From: CAZFVY01 sp964522665 | Lineage (GTDB): Bacteria > Verrucomicrobiota > Verrucomicrobiia > Limisphaerales > CAZFVY01 | Direction of reading: 5' to 3' | NCBI GenBank assembly: GCA_964522665.1 | Contig: CAZFVY010000013.1 | Location: 26,403 to 90,402, forward strand | Length of the DNA stretch: 64,000 nucleotides | Shown here: positions 45,384 through 55,414 of the stretch, one piece after another | Numbering within the stretch: the first letter of the stretch is position 1 | Layout: each line of letters starts with the position of its first letter | Notes under the pieces: generated by a model | What the model was told of the DNA's origin: nothing | The model's database searches: none | Seen by the model: the letters and a program-made list of their open reading frames with translations, nothing else | Made by a program: the position numbers and the translations under genes

Positions 45384-47858
45384 TTAACCGTGGGGCGCGT
45401 CGCTTGATCCGTCCCGCGGCGCATCATTCGGGATCGCGTGCGACCCACCTGTGCGCGCGGTCGTTTCCCAGAATGTTTCGAGTTGGAACGCGACCTCGGA
45501 CTTGTCCTTCACCCAGTGGGGACTCCACCACGCGGGGAACAATTGCCGGAAGCGCGCTTGCCGAAAGCGGGTGTCAATCAGCAGCACGACTCCGCGATCA
45601 GTTTCCGATCGGATCACCCGCCCGGCCGCCTGGAGCACGCGATTGAATCCGGGAAACGCGTACGCGTAGTTGAAACCTTGAAGTTCTCGTGCGTCGAAAT
45701 GAGACCGAATGACATCCCGTTCGAGGCAAATTTGAGGCAGTCCGACGCCAACGATGACCGCGCCAACCAGTCGTTCGCCGACCAGATCAATCCCTTCGCC
45801 AAAAATGCCGCCCATGACCGCGAAGCCTACCAGGCTCGTATCATGACCGGTGTGAAAGGCGGCGATGAATTCCGCCCGCTCGCGTTCGCTCATCCTGGGC
45901 GTTTGTTCCAGAATAGTCCAGTCGCCAGCTTGGTCGCGGACGTGGGCGAGGGTTTCTTGCAAATATTTGTACGAAGGAAAATAGACGAGGTAGTTTCCCC
46001 GCTTGCCCCGGATCAGCGTGGCAATCAAGGCCGCGACCTCGCCGTAGGTTGATTCGCGCCCTTTGAAATGCGTCGCGACTCGGTCCGCGGCCAGGAGTTT
46101 GAAATTGTCCGGTGGGAACGGGGAACCCAACCGAAGGGTCTTGTCTGCTTCATCGCCTCCGAGAATCGCGCGGAAGTAATCGATCGGGGTTAAAGTCGCG
46201 GAGAAGAAAATGGCTGACCTGCCGCGCTCCAACGCCTTGCGCAGGAGAAACGCGGGGTCCACGCAAAAAAGTCGGACCCGGGTCCGCCGCGCCCCTTCGA
46301 CGAGCGTCACAAAGCGGCTATCGTAAAGTTCGGCGACGCGGAGGAATCGGGTCACGCCGAAATAAAGCTCCAGGAGCTCGTCGCCGAAATCCGCGGGCTG
46401 GTTACGGACCAGCCAGGCTTCGGCCGCTTCCAGAAAGGATCGCGCCGGGGTCAGTATCGCTTCCGGCAGTTCCTTAACCGCTCCCCCGTCTTCGGCGATG
46501 TCGGTTTTCGCGTCCGTCGTGTCGTCGTGCCGGCGAAGCCCGCCCAGGCGGCGGCTGAGCTGGTTCAGGGCCTTGGCGCATTGCGGTAAAACCTGCAAAA
46601 TCGCCCGCCGGACCGCCAGGATTTGTTCCTGCTCAAGTTCAGCCGAAAACATTTCCCGCGCGCGGTCGGCGAGGTTGTGGGCCTCGTCGATCAGAAACGC
46701 GTAATCGCCCGCCTCGTCGTCAAAGATGGATTTGAGATAGACCGACGGATCAAAGACGTAATTGTAGTCGCAAATGATCGCATCGACCCAGCGGGCGGCG
46801 TCCAAAGAGAGCGCGTAGGGACAGACCTGATGGCGAGCGGCAACCTCAACGAGCGTTTCGCTCGTGAGCGCCTCGATGTCCAAGGCGGCGCGCAGCGCGG
46901 GCTTCAGTCGGTCGTAGTAGCCCAGGGCCAGGGGACAAGTCTGAAGATCGCAAGGCTCGCCGTTTCGGACGCAAAGCCGGTCTCGGGCGGACAAAGTCAC
47001 CGAGCGCAGGCGGAGTCCGGACCGGCGAAGATCGGTCAGAGCCTTTTCCGCCGTCAGGCGGCCGACGGTCTTGGCGGTCAGGTAGAAGATTTGGGTTAGC
47101 TTGGCTTCCCCGAGCGCTTTCATGGCGGGAAAGAGGACCGACACCGTCTTGCCGATGCCGGTTGGCGCCTCCGCGAAAAGCCGCGCGTTGGCCGCCATAG
47201 CCCGGTAAGCCGCAACCGCGAGGAGGCGTTGCCCGGCGCGATATTCTGGAAATGGAAAGGCGAGGGCGCGAATGGACCGGTTCCGTGTTTGAATCCACCG
47301 GTTCAGGTCGTGCAACCATTCGAGGTAGGCGTCGAGGAGCGACCGCGCGAACGCCGCCAAGTCCGTGGCGAACACCGTTTCGCGGAAATCGGTTACGGTC
47401 TCGGTCTCGAGGTTCAGGTAGGTCAACACGAGTTCGACGCGTTCAAGACTTCGTTGCTCGGCGAGCACGGCCGCGTAGAATTTGACCTGCGCCCAGTGCA
47501 AGGGGTCGGGCGCGGTGATTTGTGGGTCAAACGTCGTTTTGATCTCCTCGACGAGCGCGTCGTTCGTTCCCATCAGCAATCCGTCGATCCGGCCTTTAAC
47601 CTGGAGCACGATTTCGGGAGTCTCGACCCGATGGGTAAGCGCGACCTCAGTCTCGTACCCGGCCGGTCGGGACTTTTGCAGTCGTTGCTGGCCCCGCGTT
47701 CCTTCGAGGGCGCGGCGCGGGCTGGTGAAACGGCCGCCGCCCAGGCTCCCGGTCCGGAGCACGAATTCAACCAAAGCCCGCACGGAGACGGAGTAGGCGG
47801 GTTTGGGTCCGCCGGCGGGGAGGGCGGCGGGTGACTTGGCGTCGGTTGCGGTTTTCAT
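45384..47858 (-). CDS. Nuclease-helicase: PD-(D/E)XK domain fused to XPD/DinG-type helicase
   Basis: 824 residues. N-terminal PD-(D/E)XK site (VKGRIDGLL and LVEEIKTTFD, about 85-110) suggests a RecB/Cas4-type nuclease. The helicase has Walker A PTGIGKTVSVLF, a DEAHN box, cysteines spaced as in the iron-sulfur domain (RDRLCVRNGEPCDLQTCPL, and HQVCPYALS) and C-terminal AGRVIRSETDRGVVLLID. This is the architecture of bacterial DinG-related or CHR4-like repair helicases. The ATG is at 47858. It diverges from the hypothetical gene at 47978. The exact role in DNA repair is not deducible. Confidence 0.85.
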   Translation of the reverse strand: MKTATDAKSPAALPAGGPKPAYSVSVRALVEFVLRTGSLGGGRFTSPRRALEGTRGQQRLQKSRPAGYETEVALTHRVETPEIVLQVKGRIDGLLMGTNDALVEEIKTTFDPQITAPDPLHWAQVKFYAAVLAEQRSLERVELVLTYLNLETETVTDFRETVFATDLAAFARSLLDAYLEWLHDLNRWIQTRNRSIRALAFPFPEYRAGQRLLAVAAYRAMAANARLFAEAPTGIGKTVSVLFPAMKALGEAKLTQIFYLTAKTVGRLTAEKALTDLRRSGLRLRSVTLSARDRLCVRNGEPCDLQTCPLALGYYDRLKPALRAALDIEALTSETLVEVAARHQVCPYALSLDAARWVDAIICDYNYVFDPSVYLKSIFDDEAGDYAFLIDEAHNLADRAREMFSAELEQEQILAVRRAILQVLPQCAKALNQLSRRLGGLRRHDDTTDAKTDIAEDGGAVKELPEAILTPARSFLEAAEAWLVRNQPADFGDELLELYFGVTRFLRVAELYDSRFVTLVEGARRTRVRLFCVDPAFLLRKALERGRSAIFFSATLTPIDYFRAILGGDEADKTLRLGSPFPPDNFKLLAADRVATHFKGRESTYGEVAALIATLIRGKRGNYLVYFPSYKYLQETLAHVRDQAGDWTILEQTPRMSERERAEFIAAFHTGHDTSLVGFAVMGGIFGEGIDLVGERLVGAVIVGVGLPQICLERDVIRSHFDARELQGFNYAYAFPGFNRVLQAAGRVIRSETDRGVVLLIDTRFRQARFRQLFPAWWSPHWVKDKSEVAFQLETFWETTARTGGSHAIPNDAPRDGSSDAPHG

Positions 47859-47977
47859 TTCCGGCTGGCCGGGACGAAAATAATTGTAACCTTTTGGCCA
47901 CCGTTTGCGAATACCATCGCAAAGACACGATTCGTCGCCGACTGACCGGCAGTCGAGTCGTCACCGAAATGATCGCT

Positions 47978-49015
47978 ATGAAAAACGTTCCTGGAATTAT
48001 TACTCTCGCCTTGACGCTGGCTGTTTCCGCCGGCGGCGCCCCACTGCAACGCGGCGACATCGCGGGCGACGCGAAGTGGCTCTTGCACCTCGATGTGGAT
48101 AATCTTCGCTCCACCCACGTGGGTGACTTTATTGGTCGCCAAATCATTACCCCAAATCTGATCACTCCCCGCGCGATGTTTCAACAGGTCCTGGGCCTCG
48201 ACCTCGATTGGCAAAAAATCTCGTCCGTGACCGCCTACGGCTCCGATTACGGCGCCAAGGCCGGCGAGCGGGGCGTGTTGGTGATCAAAACGACGATGCC
48301 ATTTGGCGCCGCCCTGGAGGCTTTCACGAAGGCGCACGGCGGCGGCGGCTCTGGAGACGCCGATGGCTCGCCCGTCCCGATTGAACGTCTCGATAGCCCT
48401 CGTCTGCCGCTCTATCGCCTCCACGGCGAGTTGTTGGTCGGAGCGCCGTCGCCCAACGTCATCTTGCTCGCAAAATCGCGGGAATTGATTGAACGTGCCG
48501 CCGACGTGATCGCCGGCAAGGCGGCCAGCGTGGCGAATAACAAGGACACCACTCTTTACGATCATGCGCCGAAGGCGTTCTTCTTCTTTGCCGCGGCGGA
48601 GGCGCTCAACGAGGACACCAAGGTTCCGCGCGAAGCCGAGGTGCTGAAAATGGCGGATGGCGGGCGGGTGGTGGTGGGCGAAGACGCCGGCCGCTTGTTC
48701 TGCAACCTGCTTCTGCGGGCCAAAACGCTGCAGGTGGCCACCCAGATGCAGCAAATTGTTCAAGGCATCGTCGCCCTCGTGACGATGAGCCAGACCGAGA
48801 ATAAGGAATTGCTTCAACTCGTCCAATCCGCGAAAGTTTCCTCCGACGACAGAGCCGTGACGGTCAACCTCGAGTACCCGGTCGATCAGGCGATTGAGCG
48901 GTTGCGGCACGACAAGATTGGCCAAAAGGAATCGTCCGACGGCGCTTCCGAGAAGAAGGCGGAAGCCGAAACGAAGCCGAAGGCTGATCCGACCGACAAG
49001 TCGAACGATAAATGA
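47978..49015 (+). CDS. Exported hypothetical protein coupled to an ECF sigma factor
   Basis: 345 residues from ATG 47978 (ATG 47969 possible). Signal peptide (MKNVPGIITLALTLAVSAGG) then LLHLDVDNLRSTHVGDFIGR and the GSDYGAKAGERGVLVIKTTM block. The repeated beta pattern resembles secreted proteins of unknown function from Verrucomicrobia. The C-terminal 35 residues are a charged Lys/Glu-rich tail. The stop overlaps the sigma factor start (ATGA at 49012-49015), so translation is coupled. Function unknown. Confidence 0.75.
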   Translation: MKNVPGIITLALTLAVSAGGAPLQRGDIAGDAKWLLHLDVDNLRSTHVGDFIGRQIITPNLITPRAMFQQVLGLDLDWQKISSVTAYGSDYGAKAGERGVLVIKTTMPFGAALEAFTKAHGGGGSGDADGSPVPIERLDSPRLPLYRLHGELLVGAPSPNVILLAKSRELIERAADVIAGKAASVANNKDTTLYDHAPKAFFFFAAAEALNEDTKVPREAEVLKMADGGRVVVGEDAGRLFCNLLLRAKTLQVATQMQQIVQGIVALVTMSQTENKELLQLVQSAKVSSDDRAVTVNLEYPVDQAIERLRHDKIGQKESSDGASEKKAEAETKPKADPTDKSNDK

Positions 49016-49656
49016 AGGGCGCCGCGCTGACGGTTCCACTTTCGATGACCAGTTCATCCGACCGCTTGCTGGACGAATCACCCGTGAGCTCTGACGATGG
49101 CGCGGAGTTGGGTTCCGAGCGGTTGGCGGACTTGGCCAAGGCCGGCAGCGCGGAGGCCTTCGAGTCTTTAGTGAACCGTCACGCCGCCCGCATCTTCAAC
49201 TTCCTCTGCCATCGAGTCGGCAACGTTCACGACGCCGAGGATTTGACCCAGGAAACCTTCTTGCAGGCGTATCAAAGCATCCATCGCTTCGACTCGACCG
49301 CGAGCTTCGTTACCTGGCTGTTCACGATCGCCCGGCGGACCGCCGCGAGCCATTTTCGCGCGGCGCGCCCCACCGAGATGATCGAGAGCGATACCCGGTC
49401 GAATTTGGCCGATCCCGCCGACGCGCTCGAACGAAAGGACGAACGTTCCTCGGTCTGGGCCTTGGCGCGAAAGCTCAAACCCAATCAGTACGAGGCCCTT
49501 TGGCTGCGTTACGGCGAGGGTTTTTCGGTGACTGAAACCGCCCGGATCATGCGCACCAATTCGATCTACGTTAAAGTTCTCCTTCACCGCGCACGCCGTG
49601 GTCTTGCGGAGAACCTGTCTCGCGCGAGCGGACGCAACCACGGGCGCTCAATTTAA
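49012..49656 (+). CDS. ECF-type RNA polymerase sigma factor
   Basis: 214 residues from ATG 49012 (ATG 49048 possible). Region 2 is LVNRHAARIFNFLCHRVGNV with DAEDLTQETFLQAYQSIHRF and TWLFTIARRTAASHFR. Region 4 (NQYEALWLRYGEGFSVTETA, and NSIYVKVLLHRARRGLAENL) recognises the -35 element. Typical ECF size. It is followed after 19 bases by its probable anti-sigma factor. Confidence 0.93.
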   Translation: MKGAALTVPLSMTSSSDRLLDESPVSSDDGAELGSERLADLAKAGSAEAFESLVNRHAARIFNFLCHRVGNVHDAEDLTQETFLQAYQSIHRFDSTASFVTWLFTIARRTAASHFRAARPTEMIESDTRSNLADPADALERKDERSSVWALARKLKPNQYEALWLRYGEGFSVTETARIMRTNSIYVKVLLHRARRGLAENLSRASGRNHGRSI

Positions 49657-49675
49657 AACTCCAAGGATTACGCCA

Positions 49676-50245
49676 ATGTCCCACATTTCCTGCTTGATCC
49701 GTCAATGGCTCATCTCGTTCCGCTTGGAGGACGGGCGTCCGCCGTCAACCGCGACGCGTCGCCACCTCGATGGCTGTCCCGCTTGCCGACGTTTTCTCGA
49801 TGAACAAGCGCGCCTCGTCGGGCGGATGGAATTGGACGCCAGCGCTGAGATCGTTCCGCCGCCCCCGTTTCTCAAGAGCGGCGTCATGAATGCCGCCTGG
49901 CGGTCTTCGACGCCGTCTCGGCGCCGCGCCGGTTGGTTGCTCCCAATTACCGCGACCGTAACGCTGGCCGCGATCCTCTTGTCGATGACTTGGGTTTCGA
50001 ACCGCTCCGGCGGTAACGCGCGATCGGCTCCGCGCCAGGCGAGTGTCGAGCCGATTCCGCGGTTGCTGACGAGCCTTTGGCCGGCCGGAATTCTGCCGGA
50101 TGACCAGAAGTTGCGGGAATGGAGTCAATCGTTGGACCGGCCGCTGGAGTCGGAGATCGCCTCGGTTGTCAAAGACGCTCAGACCGCCTGGCAATCCGTC
50201 GCGCAGAATTTTTTGTTCGCGGATACCTCGTCGTCGCCGCCGTAA
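49676..50245 (+). CDS. Membrane anti-sigma factor with zinc motif
   Basis: 189 residues from ATG 49676. HLDGCPACRRFLDEQ contains the HxxxCxxC zinc-binding motif of ZAS anti-sigma factors. One membrane helix at about 83-101 (GWLLPITATVTLAAILLSM) separates the cytosolic sigma-binding domain from a periplasmic domain of about 85 residues. It should hold the adjacent ECF sigma factor until a signal from the envelope. Confidence 0.85.
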   Translation: MSHISCLIRQWLISFRLEDGRPPSTATRRHLDGCPACRRFLDEQARLVGRMELDASAEIVPPPPFLKSGVMNAAWRSSTPSRRRAGWLLPITATVTLAAILLSMTWVSNRSGGNARSAPRQASVEPIPRLLTSLWPAGILPDDQKLREWSQSLDRPLESEIASVVKDAQTAWQSVAQNFLFADTSSSPP

Positions 50246-50313
50246 GACGGCCAAGACAGGAATCACGATGGTGGCGTCGGGCCGCGCCTCGGCTTCAATA
50301 GCATGCGTCGGGA

Positions 50314-51231
50314 CTATTTCGCGAGGGTCAGCGCGATGACACCGGCCACCGCGATCACTCCGCCGACGAGCGAACGGAGCGTGGCTTGCTCGCCCTCCAT
50401 CACGCGTGCCAACGGGATCACGACCAGCGGCGTCATGGCGACAATTGGCAAGACGACACCGGTTGGCGCTGTTTTCAGCGCCCATTGAAAACAACTGACG
50501 CCGAGCGCCGAGCCGGTTAGTCCATTGAGCAAAACCCACGGCCAGGCGGCGCGCCAGCGATGGGCGACGGGCTTCGGTGTGTCCGCCCCAATCGTCCCCG
50601 ATTCGCTTTTGGCCCCGCGGCGCGTCCACCAATACCAAAACGTCGCCACGACCATGCCTCCGAGAATGCGTTGATACGCCGCCGTGATCCCGTCGATGCC
50701 GAGGTGCGTGGCCGCGGCGAGGGCGAACGCCTTGCGGCTCAAGACGGCGCCGAACGCCTGTCCAATCGCGGCCAAAACGCCGAAACCAATTCCCGTTCGG
50801 AATTGCCGGCGAGTCAACTTAAGATGGTCGCTCGGCGCCAGCGCCAGCGCGACTCCCGCGAGAATCGTCACGCTGCTGACGACCTGAAACAGGCTCAACG
50901 TCGTGCCCAGCCAAAGCCATTCCGTGAGCGCCGCGAATGGCGCCGCCAAACAATGGACGAGCAGGATGGACAAGCGCGAACCAAGCAACGGCAACGCCTG
51001 AAACAGCGCCAGATCCCCAACGCCGAAGCCGATAAATCCGCTGAGGAGGAAGATCGGCAATGACTTGCCAGCGATTCCGACGCCGAATCCGTGTGCCCAG
51101 AGCGCCAAGCAAAACATCGCGAAGGCGAGGCGCCAGAAGTTGGCCTCCGCGCTGCCCAGCATCTTCGCCGTCCGCGTCGCGCAGACGACGGAAATCGAAA
51201 AGAGCAGGGTGGCTAAGGTGGCCGGCAACAT
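50314..51231 (-). CDS. EamA family (DMT) transporter
   Basis: 305 residues from ATG 51231; a TTG is ten codons upstream. Ten hydrophobic helices in two EamA halves (for example LPIFLLSGFIGFGVGDLALF, and VLLNGLTGSALGVSCFQWAL with TGVVLPIVAMTPLVVIPLAR). Cytoplasmic-membrane metabolite exporter of unknown substrate. It converges on the anti-sigma gene. Confidence 0.88.
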   Translation of the reverse strand: MLPATLATLLFSISVVCATRTAKMLGSAEANFWRLAFAMFCLALWAHGFGVGIAGKSLPIFLLSGFIGFGVGDLALFQALPLLGSRLSILLVHCLAAPFAALTEWLWLGTTLSLFQVVSSVTILAGVALALAPSDHLKLTRRQFRTGIGFGVLAAIGQAFGAVLSRKAFALAAATHLGIDGITAAYQRILGGMVVATFWYWWTRRGAKSESGTIGADTPKPVAHRWRAAWPWVLLNGLTGSALGVSCFQWALKTAPTGVVLPIVAMTPLVVIPLARVMEGEQATLRSLVGGVIAVAGVIALTLAK

Positions 51232-51480
51232 CGCGCGCAGAGTTATCCCAGCGAATGGCAAATTGACAAGGGAATCTCGGCGCGGGCGCTGCGCGACATC
51301 GAGGCCGTGGCGGCCTGCCGACGGCCGGGCGCCGTCCCGATTCAGAATCTGAGTTACGCTCGCTCGGCCCGGCGGAGGACATATTCAAACGCTCCGGGTC
51401 GGCTGGCGCATGGGTGGCCAAATCCTCGTGCAATCACGATCTCATCCTTAGCGTCCTCCCCGATCAGACTTCGTCGTCGC

Positions 51481-52200
51481 CTAATCAGTTCCCCGAGTTC
51501 GCTGCTGCGCGAGGCGTTCCGGAGCGACGCCGCCCGCGTAGCGGCAGGTGAGCCAGAAATCGGCCCAACTGGTTCTCCACGCCCCGCGCCGCGCAAATCG
51601 TCGCGCGGAACTTACCACCGGGGACGGCAGGGTGATCACGCGCCCCTGCCGGGCCAGGCGTCGCGAAAAATCGAGGTCTTCGAAGATCGGCCAATCCTGA
51701 AAACCGTTTAGTTCTTCGAACGCCGTTCGGCGGACAAACATCGCCTGATCACCGAGATGCCATCCGAAGCAGCGGTTCCTCCAGTAAGCCAACTCACACG
51801 TCACTCGCAGCCACGGCGAACTCGACGCAAACCGGCGCCGAAATGCCCCGCCAACCGTCGTCGCCGATTCGAGAGCCGACCGAATATCGCCGATCGCGCT
51901 CGGCGGAAGCAGCGTGTCGGCGTGAAGGAAGAGGAACGAATCGCCCTGCGCCTCGGCCGCGCCAAGATTCAGCTGAACCGATCGCCGGCGTCGAGGGGAG
52001 TGCGCCACTCGCGCGCCGTAGTGTTTCGCAATCGTGATGGTGTCATCGGCGCTGCCGCCGTCCACGATGATCAACTCATGCGGCGCCGTATTCGCCCGCA
52101 CGCGCTGCAACGTCGTCGCCAAAAGCTCGGCCTCGTTCAGCGCGGGCACAATGACCGACGTTAATGAGTGGAAGATTTTCGTGTTCGAGCGGTCAAACAT
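51481..52200 (-). CDS. Family 2 glycosyltransferase (TIGR04283-like)
   Basis: 239 residues. VIVPALNEAELLATTLQRV, VDGGSADDT and FLFLHADTLLPPSAI, with DQAMFVRRTAFEELNGFQDW and PIFEDLDFSRRLARQGRVIT, agree with the TIGR04283 group whose known members add sugar to arsenosugars or lipids. GT-A fold with the metal in LHADT. The substrate is unknown; no arsenic gene is near. Confidence 0.87.
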   Translation of the reverse strand: MFDRSNTKIFHSLTSVIVPALNEAELLATTLQRVRANTAPHELIIVDGGSADDTITIAKHYGARVAHSPRRRRSVQLNLGAAEAQGDSFLFLHADTLLPPSAIGDIRSALESATTVGGAFRRRFASSSPWLRVTCELAYWRNRCFGWHLGDQAMFVRRTAFEELNGFQDWPIFEDLDFSRRLARQGRVITLPSPVVSSARRFARRGAWRTSWADFWLTCRYAGGVAPERLAQQRTRGTD

Positions 52201-52246
52201 TCAAAAAACTGCGGGATGCTGAAACGAATGGGAGACGACGGCAATC

Positions 52247-52789
52247 CTATTGAACGGGTCGAGGTGGCCCTTCACCGGGCCGTTTTCCCATCGCCCGCTC
52301 GGCCTGGCGTTGACGGACCAAGGCGGCTTCCTCCTGCAGGTTGGCCAGGGAGAGTTGCGTCGCTTGAAACAGCTTTAGACTCCCCACGATCAGCCCGCTG
52401 ACGCCAACCAGGCCGAAGATCAAGCCCGCTCCGGCCAGGCCCCGAAACCAAATTCCGCCCAGCGAGGCGCCGAGGCTCGCGCCGAGCAGCGTGATCAGCG
52501 TCGCGGCGGCAAAGGCGCCGAGCGCGGCGTAGATCGAACGAAGCGCGTGCAGAAGCAACACCGCCTGCTTCTCGACCCGATCGACCTGCGCGACCAACCG
52601 CGTCGATTCCGCGTCCGAGATGTCCCCGGCCTCGGATTGGGCGAACAATTGCTGCATCCGGTCCCGGGTGCGCAACATGCGGTTGATCGTGCTCATCGCG
52701 AGCACGCTCGAGGCGTTGGTCAGCAGCGCCGGCGCGGCGATGAACGTGACGACGGCGAACGGACTCTGCGTTAGCGAATTTGGATCCAT
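52247..52789 (-). CDS. DUF2721 membrane protein
   Basis: 180 residues from ATG 52789. Three hydrophobic segments: near residues 10-32 (AVVTFIAAPALLTNASSVLA), 85-107 and 115-140, with the helical MSTINRMLRTRDRMQQLFAQ block between the first two, as in DUF2721. Function unknown. It lies 41 bases downstream of the MbfA-like gene, on the same strand, so co-transcription is likely. Confidence 0.75.
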   Translation of the reverse strand: MDPNSLTQSPFAVVTFIAAPALLTNASSVLAMSTINRMLRTRDRMQQLFAQSEAGDISDAESTRLVAQVDRVEKQAVLLLHALRSIYAALGAFAAATLITLLGASLGASLGGIWFRGLAGAGLIFGLVGVSGLIVGSLKLFQATQLSLANLQEEAALVRQRQAERAMGKRPGEGPPRPVQ

Positions 52790-52830
52790 TTTAATCGAGC
52801 GCCGGCGGCGCGGTTGGCCCAATTTGGCGA

Positions 52831-53775
52831 CTACGAGCTGCCGATCAATACGCCGGCCGCAAAAACGAGAATGCCGCCCAACACCACTTGAAATACCGCC
52901 GAGGCCAGCGGCGTGTCCATGAATTTGTGCCGCACCCAGGCAATGACGCCCAACTCAACAAGCACCACGCCCACCGCCACGGCCGTCGCCGTCTTTATAT
53001 TTGGAATCAGATAGGGCAGGGTGTGCCCGAGGCCGCCGAGCGCGGTCATCAAACCGCAGACAAGCCCGCGGATAAACGGGTGTCCGCGGCCGGTCAGGCT
53101 GCCGTCGTCCGAGAGCGCCTCCGCGAAGCCCATGCTGATCCCCGCGCCGACGCTCGCCGCCAACCCGACCAAAAACGTCGCCGAGCTTTGATGCGTGGCG
53201 AACGCCGCCGCGAACAACGGCGCCAGCGTCGAGATCGAACCGTCCATCAGTCCGGCCAACCCCGGCTGGACCACCTGCAGCAGGAACAGGCGCTTTTGCC
53301 GATCCGATTCCGCCTCGCTCAATGGCGTCTGCGCGATCCGCTCCGCGGAAATCGCGTGATGCCGCTCCTCCTCGGCCAAATCGCCGAGCAATTGCCGAAT
53401 CCCGGTATCGGTCGTCCGCCGGGCCGCCGCCTCGTAAAATCGCCGCGTCTCGACCTCCATCGACTCCGCCGTCCGCTGCACCGCCTTCAACCCCAACGGT
53501 CGCACCAGCCAAACCGGCCGCCGCGTCACGAACCCGCGCACGTCCTGTCGCCGGATCAACGGCACGTGATCGCCGAACCGATTGTGATAAAGCTCAAGCA
53601 ACCGATGCCGGTGCCCGTCCTCCTCCTGTCGGATCGCCGCAAACTTCTCCGCCTGTTCGGGATAATTTTCCCGCAACGCTTCCGCGAAATCCCCATAAAT
53701 GCGCGCGTCCTCTTCTTCCAACGCGATCGCCAACGCCAGCGCTTCACGCTCCGTCAAACTGTCAAAAGTTCGCAT
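52831..53775 (-). CDS. mbfA: MbfA-type iron exporter: ferritin-like domain fused to VIT1/CCC1 transporter
   Basis: 314 residues. N-terminal rubrerythrin-like four-helix domain with paired metal ligands ([71 protein letters not shown]). C-terminal VIT1/CCC1 part with five helices, opening at [20 protein letters not shown] and [20 protein letters not shown]. In Agrobacterium and Bradyrhizobium, MbfA exports iron and protects from peroxide. No iron-regulator site could be recognised upstream. Confidence 0.92.
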   Translation of the reverse strand: MRTFDSLTEREALALAIALEEEDARIYGDFAEALRENYPEQAEKFAAIRQEEDGHRHRLLELYHNRFGDHVPLIRRQDVRGFVTRRPVWLVRPLGLKAVQRTAESMEVETRRFYEAAARRTTDTGIRQLLGDLAEEERHHAISAERIAQTPLSEAESDRQKRLFLLQVVQPGLAGLMDGSISTLAPLFAAAFATHQSSATFLVGLAASVGAGISMGFAEALSDDGSLTGRGHPFIRGLVCGLMTALGGLGHTLPYLIPNIKTATAVAVGVVLVELGVIAWVRHKFMDTPLASAVFQVVLGGILVFAAGVLIGSS

Positions 53776-54049
53776 TAAGTTGGCATCCGTCTTTGTTTCG
53801 AGAGCGCTGACGCGCCGTTGTTACCCTGCGGCAGGGCTGGGCTTGGCAGTGTGCAAAGGCGTCGATTCTCGGTCATCCACAGAGTGTGGTTTGCCATGCC
53901 GACGACTTCCTGTCGAGGCTCCTGGCGCGTACCATCCGAATCAAAGCAGTCATTTGCGGCGAAGCCCATGCCCGCAGCTCCGCAGCACAAATCCACTCCC
54001 CTCAGTTGAGGGAACCTGCCGAAACAGAACGCCCGACGCTCGGCTGAGC

Positions 54050-55414
54050 TTACCGCTCTACCTCAGTCAGGCACTCGTCGAGGATTTTCAGGGCGCGGTC
54101 CATTTCGGGTTGGGTGATGGTCAGGGCGGGGGTGAGGGTGATGATGTTGCCCATCGTGAGTTTGAAATTCAGGCCTTTGGTGAGGGCTTTGTACATGACC
54201 CGTTCGGCCTCGTCGGTGGCGCGTTCCATCGTGGCGCGGTTCTTGACGAGTTCCATACCCATGAGCAGGCCGAGGCCGCGGACGTCGCCGATCAGGGGGT
54301 GATCGTTCATCATCGCGCGCATTCGCTGGAGGGCGTAATCGCCCATGCGTTGCGCGTTTTCCAGGAGACGATCCTCCTCGATGCAGGCAATCGTCTCCAG
54401 GCCGGCGATGGCGGCTACGGGGTTTTTCTCATGGGTGTAATGGCCGAGGGCCTTATCGGCGGCGACGTCCAGGCCCTCACGGGCGATCAGCGCCGCGAAC
54501 GGGAAAATGCCGCCGCCCAGCCCTTTGCCGATCACCAGCATATCGGGCACGACATCGTAGCGCTCGCAGACAAACATTTTGCCCGTGCGCCCGAGGCAGG
54601 TCGGGATTTCGTCGAGGATCAGGAGCGCGCCGTGGCGGTCACACGCCGCCCGCACTTTTTTCCAATAATCAAGTGGCGGAACGAACGGCGTGCAACGGAC
54701 CGTTTCGGCGATGACGGCGGCGACGTCGCCTTCCTTTTCAAGGACGTATTCAATGTAGTCGGCGCACTTTAAGCTGCAGGTTCCACCGCAGCCCCAGAGG
54801 CAGTGACGGGTGTCAGGCGGCGGGACATGCTCGCAGCCCGGCAGGAGCGGCCCGATGCCGCCGCGAAAGATCGCCTCGCCGCCAACGGAAATCGCGTCGA
54901 GCGAAGCGCCGTGAAACGAGTCCCACATCGAAATGGTTTTGAAACGTCCCGTCGCGACGCGGGCCAGCTTGAGCGCCATGCCAATCGCGCTGGTTCCACC
55001 GGGCGCGAAGAGGACCTTGTTCAAATCGCCCGGCGCGAGTTCGGTGAGCTTTTTCGCGAGTTCAATCGCGGGGATGTTCGTGTAGCGCCGCGTGCAGAAC
55101 GAAAGTTCCCGCATTTGCTGGACGATGGCGTCGATGATGCGTGGGTGGCTGAAACCGGTTTGGTGAACGTTGTTCCCGTGAAAATCGAGAAGTTCACGAC
55201 CCTGCAAATCGGTGAGCGAGGCGCCTTCGCAACCCTTGAGCACATTCAAGCAGGGCGTCGAAAGCGCCTGGCGCAGGAAATACTTGGCGTCTTCCCGGAG
55301 CCAGAATTCGGTCTCGGGGCCGATATGCTCCGCGGACCAGGCGCGGCGGTGGGCGGAGAGATTGATGTCACCCTCGGACCGCAAGCGGCGCAAGGGGTCT
55401 TCTTGATTATTCAT
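54050..55414 (-). CDS. pbfA: (R)-1-hydroxy-2-aminoethylphosphonate ammonia-lyase (PbfA), PLP-dependent
   Basis: 454 residues. Class III aminotransferase fold: LDFHGNNVHQTGFSHPRIID, APGGTSAIGMALKLAR, LILDEIPTCLGRTGKMF, and the PLP Lys in MLVIGKGLGGGIFPFAA. A Cys-rich insertion PDTRHCLWGCGGTCSLKCAD is characteristic of PbfA-like sequences as I recall them. PbfA eliminates ammonia from (R)-1-hydroxy-2-aminoethylphosphonate to give phosphonoacetaldehyde, the substrate of PhnY encoded 87 bases upstream. The operon context is the main reason to prefer PbfA over other aminotransferases. Confidence 0.85.
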   Translation of the reverse strand: MNNQEDPLRRLRSEGDINLSAHRRAWSAEHIGPETEFWLREDAKYFLRQALSTPCLNVLKGCEGASLTDLQGRELLDFHGNNVHQTGFSHPRIIDAIVQQMRELSFCTRRYTNIPAIELAKKLTELAPGDLNKVLFAPGGTSAIGMALKLARVATGRFKTISMWDSFHGASLDAISVGGEAIFRGGIGPLLPGCEHVPPPDTRHCLWGCGGTCSLKCADYIEYVLEKEGDVAAVIAETVRCTPFVPPLDYWKKVRAACDRHGALLILDEIPTCLGRTGKMFVCERYDVVPDMLVIGKGLGGGIFPFAALIAREGLDVAADKALGHYTHEKNPVAAIAGLETIACIEEDRLLENAQRMGDYALQRMRAMMNDHPLIGDVRGLGLLMGMELVKNRATMERATDEAERVMYKALTKGLNFKLTMGNIITLTPALTITQPEMDRALKILDECLTEVER

